Source: Fidelibacterota bacterium
GTDB taxonomy: Bacteria; Fidelibacterota; Marinisomatia; Marinisomatales; TCS55
Assembly (NCBI GenBank): GCA_002724735.1
Contig: PBPT01000016.1
Location: forward strand, 232,586-296,585
Direction of reading: 5' to 3'
DNA: 64,000 bases
Below the pieces are notes generated by a model that ran no database searches, was not told where the DNA came from, and saw nothing but the letters and a program-made list of their open reading frames with translations. Shown in pieces: positions 24,751-32,511 of the stretch. Positions within the stretch are counted from its first letter, which is position 1; the number at the start of each line of letters is the position of its first letter. Position numbers and translations under genes: made by a program.

Positions 24751-25500
24751 ATGTCAGCACTGAAAACAATGTTACAATATGGAGGCGGTGGCGGCACCGT
24801 AGCTGTTGATTCAATGGTAGTCTATCACACAAGTGTAGACAATATGGAAAATGGCGGATGCTGTTGTTTATGGACAGTACCAACTGGCGTTACATGGTTT
24901 GCAGTGGAAATGTGGGGCGGCGGCGGAGGCGGCGCAGGTAACTGTTGCTGTTTCTTTGGTATTCCAGGCGGAGCAGGAAGCTATGCAAGAAAAATTATTA
25001 ACACTGTAGCAGGACAGCAGTACAGATTTTGTGCAGGCGGTTCAACTACTTGTGCAAATACAAACACTGGATGTCCAGGATATCCTAGTTATGCTTATGG
25101 TGTAACAGAAGCCGCTAATGTTATTTGTGCAAGTGCAGGTAAAGTAGGATGTAATTATTGCTGGGGTCCAATTGGAAACAGCTATATGGGTTGTTCAGCA
25201 TATGAATGCGGCTCATGGTGTGGCGGATTTGGAATATGCGGAATGTCCGGTGCTTTTAAAGGTACAGCATTTTGTTCAGGAACAGCATGGAACTGGGCAC
25301 CACAAGCACCATTTACAGGAGATTTTTTCCGTCCAGCAAGAGACGCATGTTCAGGTTATTGCTGTGGTTGTGGACAACAAGGATATGCTTATTGGCCAGG
25401 CAGCGGTGGCGGAACGGCGTCAAGTCATAACAGCTATTGCGGTTGTGGTGCGGCAGGAGCCGGAGGTTTAATTATAGTAGAATGGCACGTAGCATCGTAA
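24751..25500 (+). CDS. Gly/Cys-rich adhesin-like protein 2 (249 aa, 23 Cys)
   Basis: 23 cysteines in 249 residues. It shares the core GGCCCLWTVPTGVTWFAVEM and WGGGGGGAGNCCCF with proteins 1 and 3, and many Cys pairs separated by one to four residues. The C-terminal loops are Gly/Ser-rich (GSGGGTASSHNSYC, AAGAGGLIIVEWHV). It starts 1 nt after the chaperone-like gene, so the two are translationally linked. It probably occupies the distal part of a fibre. Hypervariable middle segments between conserved ends suggest adaptive evolution. Confidence 0.75.
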   Translation: MSALKTMLQYGGGGGTVAVDSMVVYHTSVDNMENGGCCCLWTVPTGVTWFAVEMWGGGGGGAGNCCCFFGIPGGAGSYARKIINTVAGQQYRFCAGGSTTCANTNTGCPGYPSYAYGVTEAANVICASAGKVGCNYCWGPIGNSYMGCSAYECGSWCGGFGICGMSGAFKGTAFCSGTAWNWAPQAPFTGDFFRPARDACSGYCCGCGQQGYAYWPGSGGGTASSHNSYCGCGAAGAGGLIIVEWHVAS

Positions 25501-25510
25501 GGAATAGAAC

Positions 25511-26311
25511 ATGAGTCAATTAACAAATTTAATATACGGTTACGAAACAGGCGGTGTTATCAAACCACAAGAATTTTATATACAAAATACAAATAAGTGG
25601 TTACCACACAACGGAGGATGTTGTTATCTTTGGACAGTGCCAGCAGGTGTAACAAAGGCAGTATTTGAAGTATGGAGCGGCGGTGCAGGCGGTGGCTATA
25701 GCTGTTGTTGTACACAAGGCGGCGGTGGCGGCGGTGGCGGCTATATGATGGTCGAAACTGATGTTTCTGCAGGCGATCAAATTAGAATGTGTTCAGCTGG
25801 TACATCTGGTGCTAATATGAGTTGTTGTGCAGGATTCCACGGATGTTCGTCATATGTTTGTAATGGTGACGGAACTTGGTGTATGTGCGTAGAAGGCGGA
25901 TTATGCTCTGCTAGATATACAAGGTGTCATTTAGCTACAAACTGTTATTCTTGTTGTTCTATGTGTGCATGTTGTTCAAACAATTATATAAGTGGTTCAG
26001 GAATAACCACATTAGAATGTCAAACTAGTGTAACAGGTGCATATCGTAGTAGCCAATTTTGTATCGAAGCAGGTTGGCAACATGTAGGTAGTGCATACGG
26101 TACACCAGGACCTAGACCACAAGGTACTTCAACATGCTGTAACAGTTGCCATGGTGGCATTTGTGGATCATACTCTAGTTGTTGTGGACAAGCATGTATG
26201 ATGATGGGCATGCACCCAGGCGGTGGAGGAATGACAGGCTGGACTAATGACGGTACATGTAGATGTGGCGGCGTTGGTGGCGGCGGAATGATTTATGTGG
26301 TATACTGGTAG
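25511..26311 (+). CDS. Gly/Cys-rich adhesin-like protein 3 (266 aa, 31 Cys)
   Basis: 31 cysteines in 266 residues (about 12 percent), the highest in the window, including runs such as CSMCACC and repeated CC pairs. Conserved core GGCCYLWTVPAGVTKAVFEV, then a poly-Gly run (QGGGGGGGGY) near residue 75 and a Gly-rich C-terminus (GGVGGGGMIYVVYW). It follows protein 2 by 10 nt and is followed by the chaperone-like 347-aa gene. The three Cys-rich genes are tandem paralogues with strongly diverged centres. Confidence 0.75.
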   Translation: MSQLTNLIYGYETGGVIKPQEFYIQNTNKWLPHNGGCCYLWTVPAGVTKAVFEVWSGGAGGGYSCCCTQGGGGGGGGYMMVETDVSAGDQIRMCSAGTSGANMSCCAGFHGCSSYVCNGDGTWCMCVEGGLCSARYTRCHLATNCYSCCSMCACCSNNYISGSGITTLECQTSVTGAYRSSQFCIEAGWQHVGSAYGTPGPRPQGTSTCCNSCHGGICGSYSSCCGQACMMMGMHPGGGGMTGWTNDGTCRCGGVGGGGMIYVVYW

Positions 26312-26320
26312 GGAATAATT

Positions 26321-27364
26321 ATGGCTATAAATGAAATAACAAAAGAATTTACTTACGATTTACCTGATGATATATATCACCAAACTAACGACCTAGGTAA
26401 AAAAGCAAGAGTAATTTACAAAGGTCCTGATAAAGTATATGTATGGGTTGATAGTATTACAAATAAACTTATACGTTGTGAATCAGGAGGAGAAGTAGGT
26501 CAGCAATTATTTAATGGCGAGATACCATTTCCACAAGGTGATCATTATATGGTAGAAGTAAGACCTGAAGATTCTAATACTGAATGTATTATAGCTGGCT
26601 TATTTGAAGGCGTTGATCCCCATTCAATTCCTGACATAGAAGAAGATGTACCAGGACAAGATACACCATATGTAAGAGATAAGTATCCCGTACCTAATCA
26701 TACTTACGAAATTACAGAAATTGAGTATTCTCCTCAAGCAGAGCAATGGGTAACTCCGTTACCTTGGAGAAAACCTATTATGACATGGGAAGAGAAAGTT
26801 GCTTTTAGAGACAACCAGTTACAGAACAGTGATAGACTTTACAGTGAAGATTTGCCTTCAGGATTAATTACAAAAATACAAGAATATAGAACATATCTAA
26901 GAGATATTACTGAAACAGTTGGTGTTGCATGGACAGCTACAGTGCCAACAGGTGGTTCTGGTTATAGTGTCGGAGATGTGTTATTAGTACAAGATCCTAA
27001 ATATAAAAACACACAAGTAGTTGACGAAGTGAAACTTACTGTTACTAAAGTAAGTGGTTCAGGAGCAATTACAGAGTTTAGTGTTGAAAATAAGAGAGCA
27101 TTATATCATCCAGAAGCCGCAGTTTACACAGAATGTTTCTTTGTAACAAACGGAAGCGGAACAGGAGCAAAAGTTACTCTTACTAAAGTTAAACAAGTTG
27201 ATCCTTGGAAAGTAAAATGGAGAGAATCACCATTGTTTACAAGACCTACAAGCTGGAAAAAAGTTACTAAAGCTAATAGTGTAGCAACAGATACAGAAGA
27301 TGCACATGCATTTGAAGAAGCTGAAAAAACTTATAATCCAGCATTATCAACAGCAGTAGAATAA
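26321..27364 (+). CDS. Putative fibre assembly chaperone/partner, long form (347 aa)
   Basis: Paralogue of the 223-aa protein at 24078 over its first 150 residues. It has the same chaperone-like block KVAFRDNQLQNSDRLYSEDL...YRTYLRDITET at about 165-210. An inserted segment at about 210-300 carries GGSGYSVGDVLLVQDPKYKN, the GSGY-x-VGD motif that is highly repeated in the 2125-aa giant protein. It ends the Cys-rich block and is followed by a 90-nt leader with a late box. Structural or assembly function inferred from these shared motifs. Confidence 0.65.
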   Translation: MAINEITKEFTYDLPDDIYHQTNDLGKKARVIYKGPDKVYVWVDSITNKLIRCESGGEVGQQLFNGEIPFPQGDHYMVEVRPEDSNTECIIAGLFEGVDPHSIPDIEEDVPGQDTPYVRDKYPVPNHTYEITEIEYSPQAEQWVTPLPWRKPIMTWEEKVAFRDNQLQNSDRLYSEDLPSGLITKIQEYRTYLRDITETVGVAWTATVPTGGSGYSVGDVLLVQDPKYKNTQVVDEVKLTVTKVSGSGAITEFSVENKRALYHPEAAVYTECFFVTNGSGTGAKVTLTKVKQVDPWKVKWRESPLFTRPTSWKKVTKANSVATDTEDAHAFEEAEKTYNPALSTAVE

Positions 27365-27396
27365 AGTCACTTTATCTAATTTATAAATCTTTGGTC

Positions 27397-27404
27397 GCTA
27401 AATA
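27397..27404 (+). promoter_or_regulatory. Late promoter box GCTAAATA
   Basis: CGCTAAATATTC in the gap before the GT9-like gene, 50 nt upstream of its ATG and 3 nt upstream of an 8-bp hairpin, so it is a plausible start of the glycan-gene transcript. Confidence 0.6.
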
Positions 27405-27406
27405 TT

Positions 27407-27429
27407 CATAGTAGCAATTAACTACTATG
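27407..27429 (+). promoter_or_regulatory. Leader hairpin before the GT9-like gene
   Basis: Perfect 8-bp stem CATAGTAG / CTACTATG with loop CAATTAA. The predicted late transcript would begin near the 5' base of the stem. It has no U tract, so a stability or regulatory element is more likely than a terminator. Confidence 0.5.
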
Positions 27430-27454
27430 TTTACTAACGATAGGATCTATAAAT

Positions 27455-28390
27455 ATGGCAAGAAGCACTGCAATTTTTATTAATGGTGGAGCAGGAAGAG
27501 TTGTTTGCTCGATTCCTGCACTTGAAAAGTTTCACGAAGAAAATCCAGATGACAACTTTTTAGTTGTATGTGAGGGAGGTTCTGATTTTTTTAAAGGACA
27601 TCCTGTGCTACATGCAAAAGCATATGATCATTGGCACAAAAATTTATTCGAAGATAAGCTCAAAGATATGAATATGCTTAGTCCAGAACCATACAGGGTT
27701 TGGGAATACTATAATCAAAAATGCAGTTTATCACAAGCATATGATATTGCAATCAACAATCAAGGTGTAAGAGACTTACCTAAGCCCACTATTAAGCTTA
27801 GTAAAGGTGAACTTATGCGGGCTTCTACAGTAATAAAAGAAGTAAGAGAAAAAACCGAAAGAGAAAAAATAATTGTTATTCAACCTTTTGGTAAAGGTAT
27901 TATTGAAGAAGGCGGCATGCTAACAGATTTTAGCGGTAGAAGTATTGAGCCTACAAATTTAGTCAACATGGTTAAGGCACTTTCTAAAAACTATGGTATA
28001 ATTTTTATGGGAGAAATAGCTATTGACTTTAAAGAACATGGTGTAGACAGACCAATTGCTGTACCTAAAGGAACTGATTTGAGAACTTGGACAGCATTAA
28101 TAGCCGAAGCTGATTACTTTGTGGGCTGTGATAGTGTAGGACAACATCTTGCTTATGCAACAGGTATTCCGTCCACGGTTGTCATTGGAAGTACATTTCC
28201 TATTAATACTTCCTATCCAAATTGTGAATCATTTAATATAATGGACATGGGCGAACTTTCAAGAGTATACAGCCCGATTAGAGTGACTGTAGATGAATTT
28301 TCAGACAGAGTAAACGAAGGCATTATGCAAATGAATGACAAAATAGAAACCCATATTGTAGAAGAAATCGATAAGCATTTAGGCGAGTAA
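27455..28390 (+). CDS. Glycosyltransferase family 9 (heptosyltransferase)-like protein
   Basis: 311 residues. The N-terminal Rossmann strand STAIFINGGAGRVVCSIPAL matches the GT9 opening (R-x-G-A-x-G-D-x-x-x-x-x-P) except that the usual Asp is replaced. The C-terminal half has the typical acceptor/donor segment EADYFVGCDSVGQHLAYATG followed by IPSTVVIGST, where GT9 enzymes have D-T/S-x-x-x-H-x-A-x-A-x-x-x-P-x-V-x-L-F-G. GT9 members transfer heptose from ADP-heptose to LPS core. The inverted operon at 38.9-43.1 kb makes ADP-heptose, so the two sets may work together. It is first of three genes (GT9, SGNH, carbamoyltransferase) placed after the fibre module. Acceptor unknown: fibre protein or host glycan. 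Confidence 0.7.
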   Translation: MARSTAIFINGGAGRVVCSIPALEKFHEENPDDNFLVVCEGGSDFFKGHPVLHAKAYDHWHKNLFEDKLKDMNMLSPEPYRVWEYYNQKCSLSQAYDIAINNQGVRDLPKPTIKLSKGELMRASTVIKEVREKTEREKIIVIQPFGKGIIEEGGMLTDFSGRSIEPTNLVNMVKALSKNYGIIFMGEIAIDFKEHGVDRPIAVPKGTDLRTWTALIAEADYFVGCDSVGQHLAYATGIPSTVVIGSTFPINTSYPNCESFNIMDMGELSRVYSPIRVTVDEFSDRVNEGIMQMNDKIETHIVEEIDKHLGE

Positions 28391-28392
28391 TC

Positions 28393-29361
28393 TTGGCTAG
28401 ACTTTTCACATTCGGTTGTAGTTTCTCTCTAGTTGATTGGCCGACGTGGGCAACAATACTATGCTACGATACAGATTATGACAAGGCAGAAAACTGGGGG
28501 CTTCCTGGTATAGGCAATCTTGGTATTGCACAGAGATTAGCTGAATGCCATTCAAAAAACAAATTTACAAAAGACGATACAATAATTGTACAATGGTCTT
28601 CCCATTTAAGAAATGATTATCACTTATTCAAAAAAACTAGTAAGACTTGGATAGATTCTGGACTTCCGGAAAAAAATAAAGAATCGGCTTGGTTAACTAA
28701 AGGTTCTATGTTTAACATGCATAATACATCTATATATAACAGAGTATGGTTAGATCATTTTTTTAGTGAGCAGACATACGTTATGTATTCACTAAATGCA
28801 ATAACACTTGCTCAAGCACTTTTAAAATCTGTAGGCTGTACATGGTTTATGACTAGTATAGGAGATTTTCAAAAATTAGGTGCAGATTTTTTAAATTTTA
28901 ATGGCGACGGAGAATCAACTGATGCAGAAGGTAATCTACTAGAAAGATATCCTGAATTTGAACATTATGTAAACATGATATGGAATGATAATAAAGAGTA
29001 TTGGTTAAAACCTATTGGTAATCATGTTTGGGAAGGACAAAAATTAGGAAAGGAACAATTCTTAACCGACTCTAATCGTGTATACAAGTTTGGTAACACA
29101 AATGCTTCTACAAAGAAACAGCAACCTTATTGGTGGGATCCTCATCCTTCTACAGACGGCGCGGCTTCGTGGCTATTGGAAATATTGTTGCCAGCTTTGA
29201 AGAAAAATATTAAATTTAATGATAAACAAAGTAGTATAATCAAAGGCATAAACAGCATTTATAAATCAGTGCCGGACATAGATTTGTTTACCTTTAGAGA
29301 GCAAGTAAGAAATTATTGTTTTGAAAATGATATAAACTTAATGGAAACAACAGGATATTAA
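28393..29361 (+). CDS. SGNH/GDSL-hydrolase-like protein
   Basis: 322 residues, TTG start 2 nt after the GT9 stop (the next Met is far inside). Block I FGCSFSLVDWP gives the nucleophile Ser at about residue 11. Gly at GLPGIGNLGIAQ and Asn at WSSHLRNDY fit blocks II and III. WWDPHPSTDGAASWL at about 247-261 supplies the D-x-x-H pair. Such domains are esterases or acetyl-xylan/glycan deacylases. Directly followed by the carbamoyltransferase without a gap, so it is probably co-translated. A glycan O-acyl esterase or transferase acting on fibre or host polysaccharide is inferred; the substrate is not known. Confidence 0.65.
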   Translation: MARLFTFGCSFSLVDWPTWATILCYDTDYDKAENWGLPGIGNLGIAQRLAECHSKNKFTKDDTIIVQWSSHLRNDYHLFKKTSKTWIDSGLPEKNKESAWLTKGSMFNMHNTSIYNRVWLDHFFSEQTYVMYSLNAITLAQALLKSVGCTWFMTSIGDFQKLGADFLNFNGDGESTDAEGNLLERYPEFEHYVNMIWNDNKEYWLKPIGNHVWEGQKLGKEQFLTDSNRVYKFGNTNASTKKQQPYWWDPHPSTDGAASWLLEILLPALKKNIKFNDKQSSIIKGINSIYKSVPDIDLFTFREQVRNYCFENDINLMETTGY

Positions 29362-31167
29362 ATGACTAAACCAATATGGATCGCAGGAATAGCTAGAGGA
29401 CATAACGCAGGTGTATGTTTGTTAAAAGATGGCAAAATTGTTTTTAGTATCGAAGAAGAAAGACTTACTAGATTAAAATACGATGGCGGACCATTGGCTA
29501 GTATTCTTAAAATAAAAGAATATACTGACAGATTAGATTACTTAGTAATTGCACATACTACTGGATTAGAAGAAACTGCTGGTAAATTAGATTACTCTGG
29601 TGAAGATGTTTACACAGGTTTAGCTAGAAAAATAGGTTTATTGCATACACAAGATCCATCAAGCAGAGCAGAAGTAATTGATGTAGCAATGTATCATCAC
29701 AAAATGCATGCGGCAATGGCTTTTTATAGATCAGGATTTGACGAAGCTGTAGCGGTTATTGTTGATGGAGCTGGTACGTTTTTTCCATTGACCCACGAGG
29801 GCAATAGTATGACTATTTGGGAAACAGAAAGTATTTACAAATGTCAGTATCCTGATAAATTTAAAACTCTACACAAAAGTATAGGTGCAAGAGAAGCTAT
29901 ACCAGGTGCAGTAGTTGATAATTGGGATGCCACTAATTGGGGCGAGCCTAATACAAATTATACTGCTTTTATTCATGATCGTGCAGGAATTGTTAAAGCA
30001 TATGAAGCTGTTACTGAATACTGTGGCTTTCAAGCTATTGAAGCAGGTAAAACTATGGGCCTTTCACCCTACGGTAAACCTAACGATAATATTCCTGCTA
30101 TTATGGATAACGAAGTAACACTACCAATTCCAACAACTAGTAGAAGTTTAATAGTACCAAGATATCCTAATGGAGCTGTTGTTAACAAAGGAATGTATGC
30201 AGAGTTAGATAATGAAGAATTAGCATTTGATCAGGAAGATGTTACTTACTTAGAAAATAGAAGAGACTTAGCATATGCTGTACAACAAGAAACACAAGAA
30301 GCAGTAGTAAAGCTAATTAGACATGCTGTTGAAAAATCAAGATGTAAAAAAGTTGTGATAAGCGGAGGATACGGTTTAAACTGTGTAGCTAATTATCATT
30401 ACTTAGAAGCTTTAAAAGATGAAGGCATTGAAATTTATGTAGAGCCTATTTCTAATGATGCAGGCACAGCAATGGGTGCGGCATTACTTCAGCATTATAA
30501 AGTATCCCAAGATACAAAAGTTAATGCAAGAGCAGATAACGTATTTTTAGGTCCTAAATATGAATATTCAGAACAAGAAATTTATAGCACAGTTGAAAAA
30601 TATGATGCTGAAATTAAAGATGCAAATCATGAAGATGTAGTCGAACTTATGACTACAAAAAATATTGTTGCTTGTTTTCAAGGGCGATCAGAAAATGGAC
30701 CACGTGCATTAGGTAATAGAAGCTTGATGTTTGACCCTACTTATAAAGACGGAAAAGATTTTGTAAATGCAGTAAAACGTAGAGAATATTTCAGGCCTTT
30801 TGCTGGCAGTATACTAGAAGAAGATGCACATGATTGGTTTGATTTACGAGGAATGGATAGCAGTCCTACAATGATGTATGCTGTAAATTGTCAAGAAGGT
30901 GTAGAAGAAAAAATTCCTGCAATTATCCATGTAGACGGAACTTGTCGCATTCAAACTGTAAGTAGAGATCAAAATCCACATTATTACGATATTATTAAAG
31001 CATTTAAAGATAAAACAAACGTTCCAATTATTTTTAACACAAGTTTTAACTTAGGCGGTGAACCATTAGTAGAAACCCTTGATGATGCAATACGCACACT
31101 TGCTACCAGTGATATTGAGTATCTATACTTGCCAGAATTTGGAAAACTAATCATAGTAAATAACTGA
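29362..31167 (+). CDS. Carbamoyltransferase (NodU/CmcH/TobZ family)
   Basis: 601 residues, full family length. The N-terminal Kae1-like ATPase domain shows GIARGHNAGVCLLKDGKIVF and EEERLTRLK (residues 9-40), the metal-binding YHHKMHAAMAFY near 113 and VIVDGAG near 134, and VVISGGYGLNC near 330. The C-terminal YrdC-like portion has QGRSENGPRALGNRSLMFDP near 435, REYFRPFAGS and NTSFNLGGEPLV. The enzyme transfers carbamoyl from carbamoyl phosphate to a hydroxyl, typically on sugars or antibiotics. It is the last of the three glycan-type genes in the late operon. O-carbamoylation of a sugar on phage fibres or host surface is the simplest hypothesis. Identification secure, target unknown. Confidence 0.92.
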   Translation: MTKPIWIAGIARGHNAGVCLLKDGKIVFSIEEERLTRLKYDGGPLASILKIKEYTDRLDYLVIAHTTGLEETAGKLDYSGEDVYTGLARKIGLLHTQDPSSRAEVIDVAMYHHKMHAAMAFYRSGFDEAVAVIVDGAGTFFPLTHEGNSMTIWETESIYKCQYPDKFKTLHKSIGAREAIPGAVVDNWDATNWGEPNTNYTAFIHDRAGIVKAYEAVTEYCGFQAIEAGKTMGLSPYGKPNDNIPAIMDNEVTLPIPTTSRSLIVPRYPNGAVVNKGMYAELDNEELAFDQEDVTYLENRRDLAYAVQQETQEAVVKLIRHAVEKSRCKKVVISGGYGLNCVANYHYLEALKDEGIEIYVEPISNDAGTAMGAALLQHYKVSQDTKVNARADNVFLGPKYEYSEQEIYSTVEKYDAEIKDANHEDVVELMTTKNIVACFQGRSENGPRALGNRSLMFDPTYKDGKDFVNAVKRREYFRPFAGSILEEDAHDWFDLRGMDSSPTMMYAVNCQEGVEEKIPAIIHVDGTCRIQTVSRDQNPHYYDIIKAFKDKTNVPIIFNTSFNLGGEPLVETLDDAIRTLATSDIEYLYLPEFGKLIIVNN

Positions 31168-31173
31168 TAAATA
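31166..31173 (+). promoter_or_regulatory. Late promoter box GATAAATA
   Basis: GATAAATATAATGAC overlaps the carbamoyltransferase stop codon and lies 18 nt before the ATG of the 133-aa gene, with the SD AAAGGA between. Confidence 0.65.
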
Positions 31174-31191
31174 TAATGACAAAGGATCATT

Positions 31192-31593
31192 ATGTTTAAC
31201 ATTGCAAATTACTTTAAAGACGGAATTAAAAAAACATTACTTCTTCGCAATAATGGTGCTACCTCTCATAATGGTCCATGGAAACAAGCTTATACAAATA
31301 CACAAGTAGAACGCTGGCATGCAGGTGAATTTAGCACAGCAGAATTTACAATCTCAATAGACTATAACAATGCTAATAAAGAAATAATCAAGTGTATTGT
31401 TGCAGTAGGTGTAGACTATGCTAATCTAAATGCATTTTCTCGTAGCAATTTAGGCAACGATCTTGTAGACCTGTCAGTCACAGTAAATCAATCATATGTT
31501 GACTTACTTATAACAGCTAAAACAGGATATGAAGGTGCGAAGTTTATTTACACTGCAAATTACTTTCAAAACCAAAATCCATTAACTAGTTGA
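31192..31593 (+). CDS. Conserved virion-associated protein (133 aa)
   Basis: MFNIANYFKDGIKKTLLLRN opening, beta-rich later (AEFTISIDYNNANKEIIKCI, LSVTVNQSYVDLLITAKTGY). No known catalytic motif. It lies between the glycan genes and the two structural genes, with its own late box in front and a composite promoter behind, so it forms a short separate late unit. A small baseplate or fibre component is plausible, but I do not recognise a family. Confidence 0.65.
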   Translation: MFNIANYFKDGIKKTLLLRNNGATSHNGPWKQAYTNTQVERWHAGEFSTAEFTISIDYNNANKEIIKCIVAVGVDYANLNAFSRSNLGNDLVDLSVTVNQSYVDLLITAKTGYEGAKFIYTANYFQNQNPLTS

Positions 31594-31618
31594 CATTCAT
31601 AACTAGGCTAAATATACT
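31590..31618 (+). promoter_or_regulatory. Composite promoter: sigma70 boxes with embedded late box
   Basis: TTGACA (31590-31595), a 17-nt spacer, TATACT (31613-31618). The late box GCTAAATA (31607-31614) overlaps the spacer and the -10. The same arrangement (TTGACA, then GGCTAAATATA, then TATTAT) precedes gp32, suggesting a deliberate early-plus-late promoter type. Confidence 0.6.
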
Positions 31619-31632
31619 ATATGGAGTAAAGA

Positions 31633-32505
31633 ATGCCAACGACAGTTAATACGCCTTTTAGATCAGAATACGGGTTCAAGAGCCCTAATTTTACAGTAGA
31701 CGCTAACGGAAATATATCTGCTAGTACTTTAACTTTATCTGTAGATAATTCTGAAGCAGGATTAGCGGCAGATTACGACTTTGTGGAAGCCGCAGGCAAT
31801 TTCAGATTTGATGGCCAATTAAATAATCAACCTGGCATAACCGTATATAGAAATCAAACATCTACAATAGATTTAGCATTTACAACTTTAGTTTTTAAAA
31901 TCTTTAGTAGTGTTACACCTGGATCAACAGCAGTTTATAGTAGTGGTTTAAGGCACAGTGATAGTACAGTTGGAGACTCTGCACAAGGAAAAAGCTCAGG
32001 AAGACTAACATGGACTATTCCTTTATCTGCACCAGATACATTGTATTATGGTAATGTAGATGGTACAGTGTATGGTGTAATTACAGTTTTAGATCAAGCA
32101 AGAAACTTTAGTGAAGTTAGTATCACAAATACTACACAAAGTACAAGTGTTTCAACTGGTGCTTTAAAAGTATCCGGAGGTTTGGGCGTAGTAGGAAATG
32201 CAAATATTGGCGGTACAATGAGTGTTGCTAGTATGATATCAGCTACTGGCGGAGTAACAGGAGATCTTAATGGCTCTGTATATTCAGATAACAGTACTTT
32301 GTTAGTCGATAGTGTAAACGGAAGAATAGTAGGACCTATAAATAACAGTACAATTGATAATACAACAATAGGTGCAACTACACCATCAACAGCATCTTTT
32401 ACAACCGCAACACTAAGTGGCGCAGTATCAGGAGTAACAGCAGTGCCAAACAAAAAATATGTAGATGAAACATCAACAGCGTTTGCGATAGCATTTGGGA
32501 TTTAA
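31633..32505 (+). CDS. Structural protein with fibre-like shaft (290 aa)
   Basis: Begins MPTTVNTPFRSEYGFKSPNF. Residues 1-160 form a beta domain (LDQARNFSEVSITNTTQSTS). From about 180 there are fibre-type repeats (GALKVSGGLGVVGNANIGGT, NSTIDNTTIGATTPSTASFT) and the cap-like end VPNKKYVDETSTAFAIAFGI. The KKYVD segment also occurs in the 320-aa fibre protein (NKKYVDDAI). It is placed 6 nt upstream of the 2125-aa giant gene, so it is probably made and assembled with it. A baseplate or fibre base role is inferred; no enzyme signature. Confidence 0.7.
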   Translation: MPTTVNTPFRSEYGFKSPNFTVDANGNISASTLTLSVDNSEAGLAADYDFVEAAGNFRFDGQLNNQPGITVYRNQTSTIDLAFTTLVFKIFSSVTPGSTAVYSSGLRHSDSTVGDSAQGKSSGRLTWTIPLSAPDTLYYGNVDGTVYGVITVLDQARNFSEVSITNTTQSTSVSTGALKVSGGLGVVGNANIGGTMSVASMISATGGVTGDLNGSVYSDNSTLLVDSVNGRIVGPINNSTIDNTTIGATTPSTASFTTATLSGAVSGVTAVPNKKYVDETSTAFAIAFGI

Positions 32506-32511
32506 AAGAAT

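Noticed and set aside
27448-27455. TATAAATA directly before the GT9-like gene as its promoter
   Set aside because: The last A is the A of the start codon, so a start site 6 nt downstream would be inside the gene; GCTAAATA at 27397 is better placed.
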